A stretch of DNA of 64,000 bases from Bog-473 sp963706555. Lineage in GTDB: Bacteria > Actinomycetota > Acidimicrobiia > Acidimicrobiales > RAAP-2. The notes beneath the pieces are model-generated. The model ran no database searches, was not told the origin of the DNA, and saw nothing but the letters and a program-made list of their open reading frames with translations. Positions 8,008 to 17,405 of this stretch are shown here, in pieces (within the stretch, counting starts at the first letter, position 1; the number at the start of each line of letters is the position of its first letter). Made by a program: the position numbers and the translations under genes. Where the stretch lies: assembly GCA_963706555.1 (NCBI GenBank), contig OY970164.1:2480001-2544000 (forward strand). Direction: 5' to 3'.

Positions 8008-9759
8008 ATGATCGATGTGGTGATCTCGGGCGGACGCGTTGTGGACGGCACCGGGTCGGAACCGGTGAGGGCGGACGTTGCCGTGCGGGGGGGACGAGTG
8101 GTTGCGGTCGGGGTGATCGACGAACCGGCCGCGAAGAGGGTGGACGCGGATGGACTCGTGGTATGCCCGGGCTTTGTCGATCCGCACACTCACTACGACG
8201 CCCAGCTTTTCTGGGACCCATTGGCAAGCCCGTCGAGTTGGCACGGCGTGACGACCGTGATCGGTGGAAACTGCGGATTCACCCTGGCCCCCTTGAAAGA
8301 GAGGGACGCGGACTACACCCGGCGGATGATGGCGCAGGTCGAGGGTATGCCGTTGACGGCTCTCGAGCTCGGCGTGCCGTGGAGTTGGGACTCCTTTGGA
8401 GAGTTTTTGGATGCTCTGGACGGCTCAATAGCCGTGAACGCTGGCTTCATGGTGGGTCATTCGGCGTTGCGGCGCTATGTGATGGGAGAAGATTTCGCGA
8501 GGGAGGCCACGCCTGAGGAGCTCGAACGGATCGTGACGTTGTTCGAACAATCCGTCGATGCCGGTGGCCTCGGACTTTCGACGTCGCGGTCGTCGACCCA
8601 TATCGACGGCGATGGTCAACCGGTGCCGAGCCGGTGGGCGTCGGAGGTCGAGCTGCTTCGTCTGTGCGGAGTGCTCGCCGACCGGGATGGGACTTCGCTG
8701 GAACTGATCACCGAGGGGTGTATCGGTCGGTTCAGCGACGATGAAGTCGAGTTCCTCGCGGAAATGAGCACGCTGGCTGACAGTCCGCTCAACTGGAACG
8801 TGCTCTCGGCGAGTGCCGCTGAAGCCGAGCGGGTCGAGCACCAGCTCGGCCCTTCGCGGCGCGCCCGCGAGGTTGGCGGCCGCGTGGTGGCTCTGACCAT
8901 GCCCGTCTTCGCCGATCAGAACATGAGTTTTCTCACGTACTGTGCGTTGTGGATACTCCCTGGTTGGCGGGACATCTTGCACGTGGAGGTGTCCGAGCGG
9001 ATCCGCCGCTTGCGTGACCGGGAGGTCAGGGCACGCATGCTGGCTTCGGCCGAAGGATCGATCCTGGAACGCCTGGCCGATTTCTCGAACTACATGATCG
9101 GGGATGTCTTCAGCGAGGTGAATGAGCCGTACCGCAACCGCGTCGTAGGGCAGATCGCCGCGGAAAGAGGCGAGGATCCCTTCACGACGATTGTCGACAT
9201 TGTCGCGGCCGACGAGCTTCGCACGGTGCTGTGGCCGTTGCCCGGCTCCGACTCGGCAGCTGATTGGCAACTCCGCCAGGGGTTGTGGGGTGACCCCGAC
9301 GTGCTGCTGGGCGGCTCGGACGCAGGGGCCCACCTGGACCGAATGCTCGGTTCGGCGTACCCGACTCGGTTTCTCGCTGACTGCCTGCGCGGCCGTCGCC
9401 TGGTGAGCCTGCCCAGGGCAGTTCAGTTGATGAGCGACATTCCCGCGCGGTTGTTCGGGCTCACTGGCCGGGGTCGTATCGCCGAGGGCTACCAAGCCGA
9501 CCTGGTGCTCTTCGATCCCGAGACGGTGGGGTCATCGCCAACCCGGACCGCCTTCGACCTCCCGGGGGACAACAAGCGTCTCCTGGCAGATCCCGTCGGG
9601 ATCAAGACCGTGCTGGTCAACGGTGTCCAGACGCTCACCGACGGCAAACCCACGGGAGATTCGCCCGGGATCATCCTGCGCGCAGGACGGCACACCGGCA
9701 ACACCACCGTTCATAATGGTTCGTCGCAGCAAAGGGGGAGTCGTGATGCAGACGCCTAA
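8008..9759 (+). CDS. N-acyl-D-amino-acid deacylase family amidohydrolase
   Basis: D-aminoacylase-type zinc amidohydrolase, 583 residues. H60-T-H62 (DPHTHYD), Cys89 in GGNCGF, GHSALRR and the catalytic Asp in GGSDAGAHLDR are present in the same order as in 123..1829. The ATG follows AAAGGGGGTCAACCGGC. The end overlaps the cupin gene by 14 bases, implying coupled translation. Its neighbours (Amidohydrolase_2 upstream, cupin downstream) suggest a small ring-opening or amide/imide-hydrolysis unit, which is inference only. Confidence 0.9.
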   Translation: MIDVVISGGRVVDGTGSEPVRADVAVRGGRVVAVGVIDEPAAKRVDADGLVVCPGFVDPHTHYDAQLFWDPLASPSSWHGVTTVIGGNCGFTLAPLKERDADYTRRMMAQVEGMPLTALELGVPWSWDSFGEFLDALDGSIAVNAGFMVGHSALRRYVMGEDFAREATPEELERIVTLFEQSVDAGGLGLSTSRSSTHIDGDGQPVPSRWASEVELLRLCGVLADRDGTSLELITEGCIGRFSDDEVEFLAEMSTLADSPLNWNVLSASAAEAERVEHQLGPSRRAREVGGRVVALTMPVFADQNMSFLTYCALWILPGWRDILHVEVSERIRRLRDREVRARMLASAEGSILERLADFSNYMIGDVFSEVNEPYRNRVVGQIAAERGEDPFTTIVDIVAADELRTVLWPLPGSDSAADWQLRQGLWGDPDVLLGGSDAGAHLDRMLGSAYPTRFLADCLRGRRLVSLPRAVQLMSDIPARLFGLTGRGRIAEGYQADLVLFDPETVGSSPTRTAFDLPGDNKRLLADPVGIKTVLVNGVQTLTDGKPTGDSPGIILRAGRHTGNTTVHNGSSQQRGSRDADA

Positions 9760-10210
9760 GAAACACCGCTCAGTGTTCTTCGACGTGCGACAGAGTTCGG
9801 AGGACGAGAAGATCGCGCCACTCGATCCCGATCCCACGGGTGGCAGCCGGCCACCTGGTGGGGCGGGGTACTTCGCCGGGCGGGCGGGCCGCAGGGTCAT
9901 GGTCTCCAATCCCGACACTGACGGATTGAGTCTCACCATCGTGACGTTGGCTCCGGGCACACTCCTCCCTCCTCATCGCCATGATGTGGACTACATAGAG
10001 TTCATTCTCGAGGGCGAAGTGCACCACGGAAACCGAGTGCTGAAGGTCGGAGAGGGCGTCTATCGCAGCGCCGGCACGCCGTATTCCTTCTGGGCCGGCC
10101 CCGATGGTGCTTCCATCGCCGATTTCCGGGCCCATACGTTCTACAAGACGGACTACGTCGATCCACCGGAAAAGTGGCCACCGCACAAGTTGCCATTGGT
10201 GGAGTCCTGA
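9746..10210 (+). CDS. Cupin-domain protein
   Basis: Protein of 154 residues with a single cupin barrel. The metal-binding motif is PPHRHDVDYIEFILEGE, followed by the second cupin strand (GVYRSAGTPYSF). Glu and His residues at the expected positions suggest a bound divalent metal. The ATG at 9746 (or the adjacent GTG at 9743) is preceded by AAAGGGGGAG, and the gene overlaps the deacylase by 14 bases. The function could be a dioxygenase-, isomerase- or sensor-type cupin. The partner genes are hydrolases and give no sharper clue. Confidence 0.83.
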   Translation: MQTPKKHRSVFFDVRQSSEDEKIAPLDPDPTGGSRPPGGAGYFAGRAGRRVMVSNPDTDGLSLTIVTLAPGTLLPPHRHDVDYIEFILEGEVHHGNRVLKVGEGVYRSAGTPYSFWAGPDGASIADFRAHTFYKTDYVDPPEKWPPHKLPLVES

Positions 10211-10261
10211 GAGGTCGGGGGCCTCTCGCGTGCTCGTGCCGGATTGAGGCCGGGTAGAGAG

Positions 10262-11116
10262 TCAGATGCGTGCGGGGGTCAGGGGAACCCCGGCCACGCC
10301 GACCCGCGTCCGGTACACCCCGCCTGATCGCTCAGCGTCGTAGGGATCCCCACCGAATGTAACGACATACAGGTCAAGGGCGTCTGCGCCACCGAAGCAC
10401 GCTGACGCCACCCATTTGCTCGGCGTCTCGAGGGCGAAGTCCTCGTTGCCGTCAGGAGCGATACGAACCAACTTGCCGGAGGTGATGGCCGCGACCCATA
10501 TGCATCCGGCTTCGTCTATGGCCATCCCGTCTGGCGAGCCGTACTGAAGTTCGTGAAAGAGGCGCCGGTTGACCGGCATGCCGTCCTCATCGATGTCGCT
10601 GACCCAGACGACCTTCGCCACGGTGTCATTGTGATAGAGGCGGTCGCCTTGTGGGGAAACCCCCAACCCGTTTGTCAAGCCTATGCCGTCATAACAGCAG
10701 CTGAACTGCCCATCCGGTCCGATTCGCCATAGGGAGGCGCTGACGTTCGGTGGCGCTGCCGCCGGTCGCTCGCCGTGCATCCCTACGAAAACGTTCCCCG
10801 CCGAATCAGTGGTCAGGTCGTTGAATCCCCACCCGCCAACGGGTTCGCGCACGAGCGTCTCCTCGCCGTCCTGTTGCAGAGTTGCCACCGTGTGACCTGT
10901 TGCCACCAGGCCCCCCGAGATATGCGGCACGAGGCCTCCGACGTGCTCGCGCGAGGCCAAATGTGTGACGTTGCCGTCAGGATCGAGCCGGTAGATCGCG
11001 CCGGGCGGTCGCATGTCTGAGAAATAGAAGTTTCCGGCCGAATCAAAGCACGGTCCCTCCAACCGGCCGAAGCCCTCAAGAACTGTTTCCCACCTCCCCG
11101 GCGCCATGCCGGCCAA
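10262..11116 (-). CDS. SMP-30/gluconolactonase-type beta-propeller lactonase
   Basis: Six-bladed beta-propeller of 284 residues with repeated GxxYRLDPDG-like blade motifs. Likely metal ligands are Glu20 (LEGPCFD), an Asn in TNGLGVSP and an Asp in SPDGMAID. Family members hydrolyse lactones with a divalent metal. A TTG start at 11116 is supported by GGAGG five bases upstream; the ATG at 11107 is the alternative. It is transcribed divergently from 11296 and converges on the cupin gene. Three intact and one broken SMP-30 gene in the window fit lactones made by Baeyer-Villiger or other oxidation, but the natural substrate is unknown. Confidence 0.85.
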   Translation of the reverse strand: MAGMAPGRWETVLEGFGRLEGPCFDSAGNFYFSDMRPPGAIYRLDPDGNVTHLASREHVGGLVPHISGGLVATGHTVATLQQDGEETLVREPVGGWGFNDLTTDSAGNVFVGMHGERPAAAPPNVSASLWRIGPDGQFSCCYDGIGLTNGLGVSPQGDRLYHNDTVAKVVWVSDIDEDGMPVNRRLFHELQYGSPDGMAIDEAGCIWVAAITSGKLVRIAPDGNEDFALETPSKWVASACFGGADALDLYVVTFGGDPYDAERSGGVYRTRVGVAGVPLTPARI

Positions 11117-11202
11117 GTTAGCCTCCGCCGTGGTCCACCAACAGGGTCAGCGAGCGCCATGTGCGTCATGCCATCCCGTTCGTCACGAGGGGTGGGTACG
11201 GG

Positions 11203-11221
11203 GATCTGACTCCGTCAGATC
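11203..11221. promoter_or_regulatory. Perfect 8-bp inverted repeat in divergent intergenic region
   Basis: GATCTGAC TCC GTCAGATC is a perfect inverted repeat with a 3-base spacer, located between the divergent genes 10262..11116 and 11296..12498. It lies about 37 bases upstream of a TATGAT hexamer (11258-11263) that could be the -10 box of the rightward gene. Position and symmetry suggest a repressor or activator site; a small RNA hairpin is possible but there is no T-run. Confidence 0.45.
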
Positions 11222-11295
11222 GGGAAAATTTACGACGACTTCGCACGAATTGAGGCGTATGATGGCTGCAGAGAGGCTTGCGGAAGGAGGGCGCT

Positions 11296-12498
11296 TTGGA
11301 GGCCAATGCACCCGAATTGGATTGGCTTGTGTCGGTCGACGATCATGTGATCGAGCCGCCGAACGTCTGGGTCGATCGGCTGCCATCAAAGTACCGAGAC
11401 GTTGGCCCTCGACTGCTCGACGACGATTCGTGGGTGTACGAGGACAAGAAGGTTCCAACCTCGGGGTTGTCCGTGACGGTGGGAAAGCGTAAGGAGGAAT
11501 TCTCCCCGGACCCGGTGCCTTACTCGGAGATGCATCCCGGAGCCTACGACCCGATCGAGCGAGTCAAGGACATGGACCGTGCCGGAATTCTCGGCTCGTT
11601 GTGCTTCCCGTCATTCCCCCGCTTCTGCGGTCAGATCTTCTGGGAGGCCAACGACAAGGAGCTGGCGCTTCTCTGCGTCAAGGCGTACAACGATTGGATG
11701 ATCGATGAGTGGAGTGGGTCCGCTCCCGGTCGTTTCATCCCGTTGATCATCATTCCGCTCTGGGATCCTCCGGCCGCCGCCAAGGAGATCGAGCGTTGTG
11801 CGGCGAAGGGCGCCACCGCTTTCGCGTTTTCCGAGAACCCCGAGCCGCTGGGGCTTCCGACTATCCACGATCCCGGTCGGTACTGGGACCCGGTCATGGC
11901 GGCTGCGCAAGAGACCGGATCTGTGGTGTGCATGCACGTGGGTTCGTCATCCACCATGCCCGTCATCTCGTCCGACGCGCCTGGTTTGGCCAATCTGACC
12001 TTTGGCGCGGTTCGTGCGGCCGGGACCATGCTGGCCTGGATATTCAGTGACTACTTCGAGCGCATGCCCGGCCTCAAGATCGCCCTGTCGGAGGGCAATA
12101 TCGGTTGGATGCCCTACTTCATCGAGCGAGCCGAGCAGGTGATCGACAAACAGCGTCATTGGGCGAAGAAATCGTCGGCCGCCTTCTACAACAACGCCGT
12201 GGAAACGGACCAGGTCATGGCTGACCTAGACCGGCTCGACGTCCGATCCGCTATCCGCGAGCATGTCTACGGCTGCTTCATCGAGGAGTCCTCTGGCCTG
12301 CGGTCTCTCGACATCATCGGCGAGGACAACGTGATGCTCGAGACCGATTACCCCCACAGCGATACGACCTGGCCGGACTGCATCGCCGTGGCGAAGAAGC
12401 TCCTGTCCGGTCTTCCGCCGGAGACGCAGTACAAGATCCAACGAGGCAACGCGGAAAGGCTCTATCGGTTCACGCCCGCCAATCCGCCGGGCACCTGA
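11296..12498 (+). CDS. Amidohydrolase_2 family protein
   Basis: Metal-dependent hydrolase/decarboxylase of 400 residues, paralogous to 6859..7992. It opens with VSVDDHVIEPPNVW (metal site). Later it has CMHVGSS and the C-terminal LETDYPHSDTTWP with the catalytic Asp. The TTG at 11296 is chosen because GGAAGGAGG ends five bases before it and the domain begins at once. It is likely driven from the 11117-11295 region with the inverted repeat. It ends 24 bases before the convergent 12523..13911. Confidence 0.88.
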   Translation: MEANAPELDWLVSVDDHVIEPPNVWVDRLPSKYRDVGPRLLDDDSWVYEDKKVPTSGLSVTVGKRKEEFSPDPVPYSEMHPGAYDPIERVKDMDRAGILGSLCFPSFPRFCGQIFWEANDKELALLCVKAYNDWMIDEWSGSAPGRFIPLIIIPLWDPPAAAKEIERCAAKGATAFAFSENPEPLGLPTIHDPGRYWDPVMAAAQETGSVVCMHVGSSSTMPVISSDAPGLANLTFGAVRAAGTMLAWIFSDYFERMPGLKIALSEGNIGWMPYFIERAEQVIDKQRHWAKKSSAAFYNNAVETDQVMADLDRLDVRSAIREHVYGCFIEESSGLRSLDIIGEDNVMLETDYPHSDTTWPDCIAVAKKLLSGLPPETQYKIQRGNAERLYRFTPANPPGT

Positions 12499-12522
12499 CC
12501 CCCGCGGGCTGGCTGCGTGGTC

Positions 12523-13911
12523 TCACAGCAATGACTTGAGATCGTTCTCCACGGCCGTTCCGGCGAAGAAGTCTGGATTGACCGACGTCAGCATCGTGGC
12601 GACGTTCGTACAAGCGAATTCCTGGAATTGTTCCTCGTCGATCCGACCGTCTTCGACGAGCTCCCACGCCTCTTCGAGAACAAAGCGCATGTCGGGGACG
12701 TCCCAATGACCAATGTCTGAGGCGAAAATCGGCTTCATGCGACTCCCGGAGGGCAAGAGGTCCGACCGGTAGGCCAGCGAGGTGAGGGGGTCATCGGCTT
12801 CGCACCCGAAATGGAACTGCCGGGTGAACATGTCGATGATGTCCGGATCCGACGTGATGAGCGACTCTTTGAAATCGTCCACGTCGTCGAGTGAAACGGT
12901 CCCCGCGGATCCCGAGAGCGGGCGAAGCGTCGCCTCGAAGTCCGATCGGAACGGCTGCATCCGTTCGGATGGATAATTGTCAAAGAGCTCCAGCATGAGG
13001 GGCACATCGATGTTGGACGGATCGCAATTCGACATGGCCGAGCGCTTGCGCTTCTCGAAGTGGCTCAGCATGTCGGAAAAGAGCTGACAGCCCCAGCTGA
13101 CACCGCCTTCCAGGAAGGCGAAGGGTAGATCCGGGAAGCGCAGTGGTGTGCCGGCGAAGATGAGTGATCGGCAGACCGCCTCCTGCGCCCAGGCGAAGTG
13201 GCCCAGGTGGTTGTAGACGTAGTTGGTGCGCGATGTCCGTGATGCGAGCCCCCGGCCGGGCGTGTGGAAGGTCGGCACCACTCCGAGCGCCCTGCATCGT
13301 TCCCACACGGGGTCGTAGTCGTACGGGCTACCGTGGCCGAGGCTGCGTAGCATCATCTCTCCCGATGGCCCACGCTCCGAGATGACCCCTTCCAGAACGA
13401 CTGCTTTCAGCCCTCGCTCGCCCACGGCGTAGTCGAGCTCGTCGAGCGCCTCTTCGGGTGTGAACGTCGGTATGGCCGCAACCGCGAGCATCCGATCGCT
13501 ATACGGACCGAAGACGTCGGCGTAATACATGTTTGCGGCTCGAGCCACAGCACGGCGGATCTCTTCGTCCTGCATGCCGAGCATCACCAGCGGCAGGCCT
13601 GGATAGAGAAGCGCGAAGTCGATGCCGAATTGCTCGAGCCGCTGGCTGAGGAGTTCGGGAAGCAGCGACGTTGCACGATCAACGGTGTTCTTGGTCGGTG
13701 TACCCCACGACGTGGAGGCTGGCCGCTTCTCGTCGCGTTCCAGCGTCAGTTTTCGGACGTGGCGCGCTATCTCCGGCCCGGCGCATTCCCGTACGTAATC
13801 CAACAGCAAGGGGACGAACTCCACCAGGTGGCCGTCGCCATCGATGATCGGATGATTGATGCGCTCCCGGATAGCGGCGACTGCATCGATCTGTGGGAAC
13901 TTCTCTGACAA
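12523..13911 (-). CDS. Amidohydrolase_2 family protein (long type)
   Basis: Large Amidohydrolase_2 member, 462 residues. The metal site is written as HPIIDGDGHLVEF rather than a plain HxH. YNHLGHF and FLEGGVSW lie in the middle, and FASDIGHWDVPD near the C-terminus holds the catalytic Asp. The TTG start follows GGGGAGGTGCGCA. It is a close paralog of 49716..51125: the first 27 residues align without gaps, which helps fix both starts. Chemistry (hydrolase or decarboxylase) unknown. Confidence 0.87.
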   Translation of the reverse strand: MSEKFPQIDAVAAIRERINHPIIDGDGHLVEFVPLLLDYVRECAGPEIARHVRKLTLERDEKRPASTSWGTPTKNTVDRATSLLPELLSQRLEQFGIDFALLYPGLPLVMLGMQDEEIRRAVARAANMYYADVFGPYSDRMLAVAAIPTFTPEEALDELDYAVGERGLKAVVLEGVISERGPSGEMMLRSLGHGSPYDYDPVWERCRALGVVPTFHTPGRGLASRTSRTNYVYNHLGHFAWAQEAVCRSLIFAGTPLRFPDLPFAFLEGGVSWGCQLFSDMLSHFEKRKRSAMSNCDPSNIDVPLMLELFDNYPSERMQPFRSDFEATLRPLSGSAGTVSLDDVDDFKESLITSDPDIIDMFTRQFHFGCEADDPLTSLAYRSDLLPSGSRMKPIFASDIGHWDVPDMRFVLEEAWELVEDGRIDEEQFQEFACTNVATMLTSVNPDFFAGTAVENDLKSLL

Positions 13912-14030
13912 TGCGCACCTCCCCTCCTCAGCCCGACTCTTCGGATCGAGCTTACTTGTCAGCGATCATGTGTGCCTGACCGGCGGGTCAGTCGCCGCGA
14001 CCTTGGCGGGCGAAAGCGCCATCGGCGAAA

Positions 14031-14828
14031 TCAAGATCTCGCGAGTGGGTGGGCCCGGAGGAACGCGACGAGGTGGGCCGCGACGACATCGGGCTGCTCC
14101 GGCAGAATCGCGTGTCCGCAATTGGGGACCTCCACGTAGGTGGCACGATCACGCAGTGCGAGGGCAACCTCGTGCCCAACTGCTGTGGGCGCCATGGCGT
14201 CGTCGAGCGGTTGAAGAATAAGGATTGGGGCGGTTCCGGCTCGCCACCATTCGTCGGGCCGTTGTGCCGTCACGGCGCCGAATGACGAGGCAGGCCACCA
14301 CCCATCGAGCCACGAACGGGGATCGTTGCCTTGTGCGAAGAACGCCACACGCAGCGCCTCGAGCCGCACGTCGTCAGGGAGCCTCTCATCATGGCAACGC
14401 TGGAAGGCGGTGAGCACGTCGCCACTGACGGGGTATGCGTCGAGGCTGTGGCCTCCGCAGGGCATCACGCTGACTGTACCCGTGACCTCGGGCCGGTAGC
14501 TCGCTGTCGCTCGCACGACGACGTTGCCGAGGGCGTGACCGACCAGGTGCGCGTATCCACCGCCGAGTTCTTCGACGACGAGCGCGACGTCGTCGGCGAG
14601 GTCGCGAAGAGAAATGTCAGGCGGCGGTGGAGTGCTCTCTCCGGCACCTCGAGGATTCACCGCGAGCGAGCAATAGCCACTTTCTGCAAGCAATGTCTGT
14701 ATGGCCATGAAGTCGGCTGCGCCGCGCATCGCGGAGGGCAGGAGCACTACCGGTTCGCCGTCCCCTTCCACGAGCACCTCCAACCGGAGGAAGCGGCCTG
14801 GATCCTCTACATACGTCGTGGCCGTCAT
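14031..14828 (-). CDS. Alpha/beta-hydrolase fold protein lacking the nucleophile serine
   Basis: Alpha/beta-hydrolase fold of 265 residues with the oxyanion-region loop (LLPSAMRGAADF), the nucleophile elbow, LQPLDDAM with the likely acid residue and NCGHAILPEQP with the His. The elbow reads VGHALGN, with a clear GCC Ala codon where Ser (or Asp/Cys) is expected. It may therefore be a non-hydrolytic member, for example a C-C lyase, binding or scaffold protein. It is the last gene of the operon running leftward from 23785, with an 88-base gap to the LLM gene. The ATG at 14828 or the adjacent GTG at 14831 could start it; no strong ribosome binding site is seen. Confidence 0.8.
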   Translation of the reverse strand: MTATTYVEDPGRFLRLEVLVEGDGEPVVLLPSAMRGAADFMAIQTLLAESGYCSLAVNPRGAGESTPPPPDISLRDLADDVALVVEELGGGYAHLVGHALGNVVVRATASYRPEVTGTVSVMPCGGHSLDAYPVSGDVLTAFQRCHDERLPDDVRLEALRVAFFAQGNDPRSWLDGWWPASSFGAVTAQRPDEWWRAGTAPILILQPLDDAMAPTAVGHEVALALRDRATYVEVPNCGHAILPEQPDVVAAHLVAFLRAHPLARS

Positions 14829-14919
14829 CACTGGGCATTATTGCGCATCGTGTCGGCGAGGCCGGCAAGGCCGGCAAGGGCAGGATGCGCCGGATGTCGC
14901 CGTCAAACCGCTCTTCTCG

Positions 14920-16170
14920 TCACCGCAAGCCGAAAGCGCCTTTGCTCTCGTCACTGGTGTGCTCGAGTAACCTGTCGGCGTCCGTGGGAATGTGGCTGAA
15001 GTGCCCGTAGGCAGGCACGAAGGGTATTTCATCGGGCATGGGCAAATACTCCTTTCGACCCATCGCCGCCGCGATTGCAGGTGCCAGCCGTTCCGCTTTC
15101 TCGGCGTCTCGGCGATGCTCGCCCTCGAGGAATTCGGGCATCACTTCGGCCGCGAACAGCTCAAGTGATCGGCAGTTGGCGTCATGATCGAGTCGGCCGG
15201 CTTGGTGCAGGAGCAACACCTGGTCCACGCCGGCCGTTTGCAAGGCACGCATGTGCTCTCGGATCATCCCAGGGGTGCCTATGGCGCTCGTCGGGCTGTC
15301 TCCCATATCGGGCAGTTTGCCTCTGACGGCGAGGAACTCCTCCCATGAGTTGCCGCGCCCCGGCTGCACGCTGCCGTTGAGGTAGTACTTGCCGATTGAA
15401 TAGCCGAAGAACCTGAGGTTCTCGCCGTTGCGCAGGGCAATTTCGGCATCTCGGTGGCAGTGCATTGTGGCGAGCACCGCGATGTTCGGGTTGACTGCGT
15501 GCCCGATCGGTCTACAGCTTGCGGCGAGGGTTTTATAGTACTGGTCGACGAGAATCTTGGCCTGCCTTCCGCCGACGACATTGAAGCCGAGGCAGCCCAC
15601 GCCGAGTTGGGCGGCCAGATCCGGCTTGCCGGCGACCCAGACGGGCGGATGTGGCCTCTGGACCGGTTTTGGCACCACGTTTCGGCACGGCATTGTGAAG
15701 TAGTCGCCATTGAATCCCGGGTAAGGGGTCATCACCATCATGTTGCAGACTTGCTCGACTGCCTCCAGGTACGCTTCCCGCTTCGTCACCACGTCGACGC
15801 CATAGCCCTCCAGTTCCATGCGCGACGAGCTCTCGCCCGTGCCGAACTCGACCCTCCCTCCTGAAATTTGATCCAGGGTCGAGATCCTTTCGGCGATGTG
15901 AGCCGGGTGCATGAATCCTGGCGGCATACAGGCTATTCCATGGCCGATCCGGATCCGCTTCGTGCGGACTGCAGCAGCAGCCAGCCACACTTCGGGGGCC
16001 GATGAGAGTGAATGATCCTCTAAGAAGTGGTGTTCGACACCCCAGATGTAATCAAAGCCAAGCCGGTCGGCCAGCTCGACGTGCTCCAGCGCCTCCTGGA
16101 AACACGCCTGTTCATCGCCTTCTTGGTGCGGGAATGGCAGCTGAATCTCGTAGAACACGCCGAACTTCAT
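14920..16170 (-). CDS. LLM-class flavin-dependent monooxygenase
   Basis: Luciferase-like TIM-barrel oxidoreductase of 416 residues. MKFGVFYEIQ opens the first strand, followed by YIWGVEHHF (the paired His of the bacterial-luciferase type), ISGGRVEFGTGES and the VWVAGKPDLA cofactor loop. The EHHF signature favours FMN-type, two-component monooxygenases over strictly F420 enzymes. The ATG follows GAAGGTAGGAAACC. It is a member of the long leftward operon, so a role in oxygenating the operon's substrate is plausible. A reductase partner is not seen nearby. Confidence 0.88.
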   Translation of the reverse strand: MKFGVFYEIQLPFPHQEGDEQACFQEALEHVELADRLGFDYIWGVEHHFLEDHSLSSAPEVWLAAAAVRTKRIRIGHGIACMPPGFMHPAHIAERISTLDQISGGRVEFGTGESSSRMELEGYGVDVVTKREAYLEAVEQVCNMMVMTPYPGFNGDYFTMPCRNVVPKPVQRPHPPVWVAGKPDLAAQLGVGCLGFNVVGGRQAKILVDQYYKTLAASCRPIGHAVNPNIAVLATMHCHRDAEIALRNGENLRFFGYSIGKYYLNGSVQPGRGNSWEEFLAVRGKLPDMGDSPTSAIGTPGMIREHMRALQTAGVDQVLLLHQAGRLDHDANCRSLELFAAEVMPEFLEGEHRRDAEKAERLAPAIAAAMGRKEYLPMPDEIPFVPAYGHFSHIPTDADRLLEHTSDESKGAFGLR

Positions 16171-16245
16171 GGTTTCCTACCTTCTCGTGTGATGGTTGAG
16201 GCGACCCCTGGGCATTCCATGACCACTCGGAGCGGCATCGTCTGG

Positions 16246-17310
16246 TCAGGTAGTCGGCACGCGGCGCGGTGAAGGACCCCAATTCGGATATCGCATGTAG
16301 TGGTCGCCCCGGACCAGGATCTCGAAGATGCCGTGGCCAGTCATCCCGGATAGCTCGAACTCCATCAGTTGGTCAATGGCAAGAAGATTGGACTCGACCT
16401 CGTCAAGGTCGGTCGGATCAGTGCTATCCCATTTGTAAAAGGACACTCCGTCGCTCGCGTGGCGCCGAGACAGGCCTGCACCGTAATTGGCGTTGACATC
16501 CTGGTGTTTCGCATGTGCGGTCACGCGGAACGTCTCACCGTCTTCGTCGACGAAGACGATATCGGCATGCAGCGGACGTTTGTGCGCTCCGTCAAAAGTT
16601 ACATCGTGTCGGAAGGCGACGAAGCGCTTCGAGAGGGTGCCGTCGTCAAAGGTGAAGCCCCCGTCCACATACTGGACAGTTCCATCGGACGATTCCCATA
16701 CCCACGCCTCGACCGCCCGATCTTCGAACACGGCCTCGAACCAGAGCCAGAAATCGACTTCCTCCGAAGCACGGACGCCGAATGTCCGGTCGCGTCCTCC
16801 GGTGAATCCGTCTACGGAGATGCGCTCTCCTTCAATGCTGACCCAACCCGTGTAGCGAGCGGGCTGCTTGATGTGAAACATATCTACAATGACGCGCCCA
16901 CCCTTGCGGATCGTGATCGGCAGCAGTTCCCACATCGGGGCCCGGGACTCATAATCCAACTCCCATTCGATATTCGACTTGTTGGGCCCGAGTTCGAGCT
17001 TCCAACGCCTGAGTGGCTCGATGCACGTCCACCGCAGCGGACCTGCGAAGAGATCGCCGCGGTCGGTCGTACTCTTCCGCACCGCGTCGAGATCCCAGTG
17101 TCGACCGTCGGCGAGGCTCACCTTCGCATAGCCGTGGGCGCTCTGCGTATTGGGGTTATTGCCGTAACCCGTGACGAGAAGGACTCCGCCGTCTGCTGAG
17201 TGAGCATTGAAATAACATCGGTCCGACCAGCTCTTCTCAGAGTCGTTGACGTGGTCCAACGGACGTGGCAACTGGTGGATGAAATACTCATCCCACGGGC
17301 CGTACGGCAT
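16246..17310 (-). CDS. CrtC/AttH-like two-barrel protein of unknown function
   Basis: Protein of 354 residues rich in beta-strand patterns, without signal peptide or membrane segments. It shares the motif GWxSIxGERIxVDGFTGGRDRTFGVR with the equivalent GTITVNDETY...RDHSWGIR block of 22613..23785, so the two look distantly paralogous. Proteins with this layout occur in steroid and terpenoid catabolic clusters. The fold is related by pattern to the carotenoid hydratase CrtC/AttH lipocalin-like barrels, which I infer rather than see. The ATG follows AAAGGACCACAT. The reaction is unknown; hydration or isomerisation of a hydrophobic ligand would fit the fold. Confidence 0.72.
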   Translation of the reverse strand: MPYGPWDEYFIHQLPRPLDHVNDSEKSWSDRCYFNAHSADGGVLLVTGYGNNPNTQSAHGYAKVSLADGRHWDLDAVRKSTTDRGDLFAGPLRWTCIEPLRRWKLELGPNKSNIEWELDYESRAPMWELLPITIRKGGRVIVDMFHIKQPARYTGWVSIEGERISVDGFTGGRDRTFGVRASEEVDFWLWFEAVFEDRAVEAWVWESSDGTVQYVDGGFTFDDGTLSKRFVAFRHDVTFDGAHKRPLHADIVFVDEDGETFRVTAHAKHQDVNANYGAGLSRRHASDGVSFYKWDSTDPTDLDEVESNLLAIDQLMEFELSGMTGHGIFEILVRGDHYMRYPNWGPSPRRVPTT

Positions 17311-17405
17311 ATGTGGTCCTTTCTAGACGATTCGTTGAGATTGGGGAGACGCCGGTCGGTTCGGTGGATGTGGTCATCGCAGATCGACGCAGATTCAACT
17401 CGGCT

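Noticed and set aside
13976..13991. CTGACC-GGCG-GGTCAG hairpin as terminator of the long leftward operon
   Set aside because: Stem of only six pairs, no T-run, and it is 40 bases beyond the stop at 14031; not convincing.
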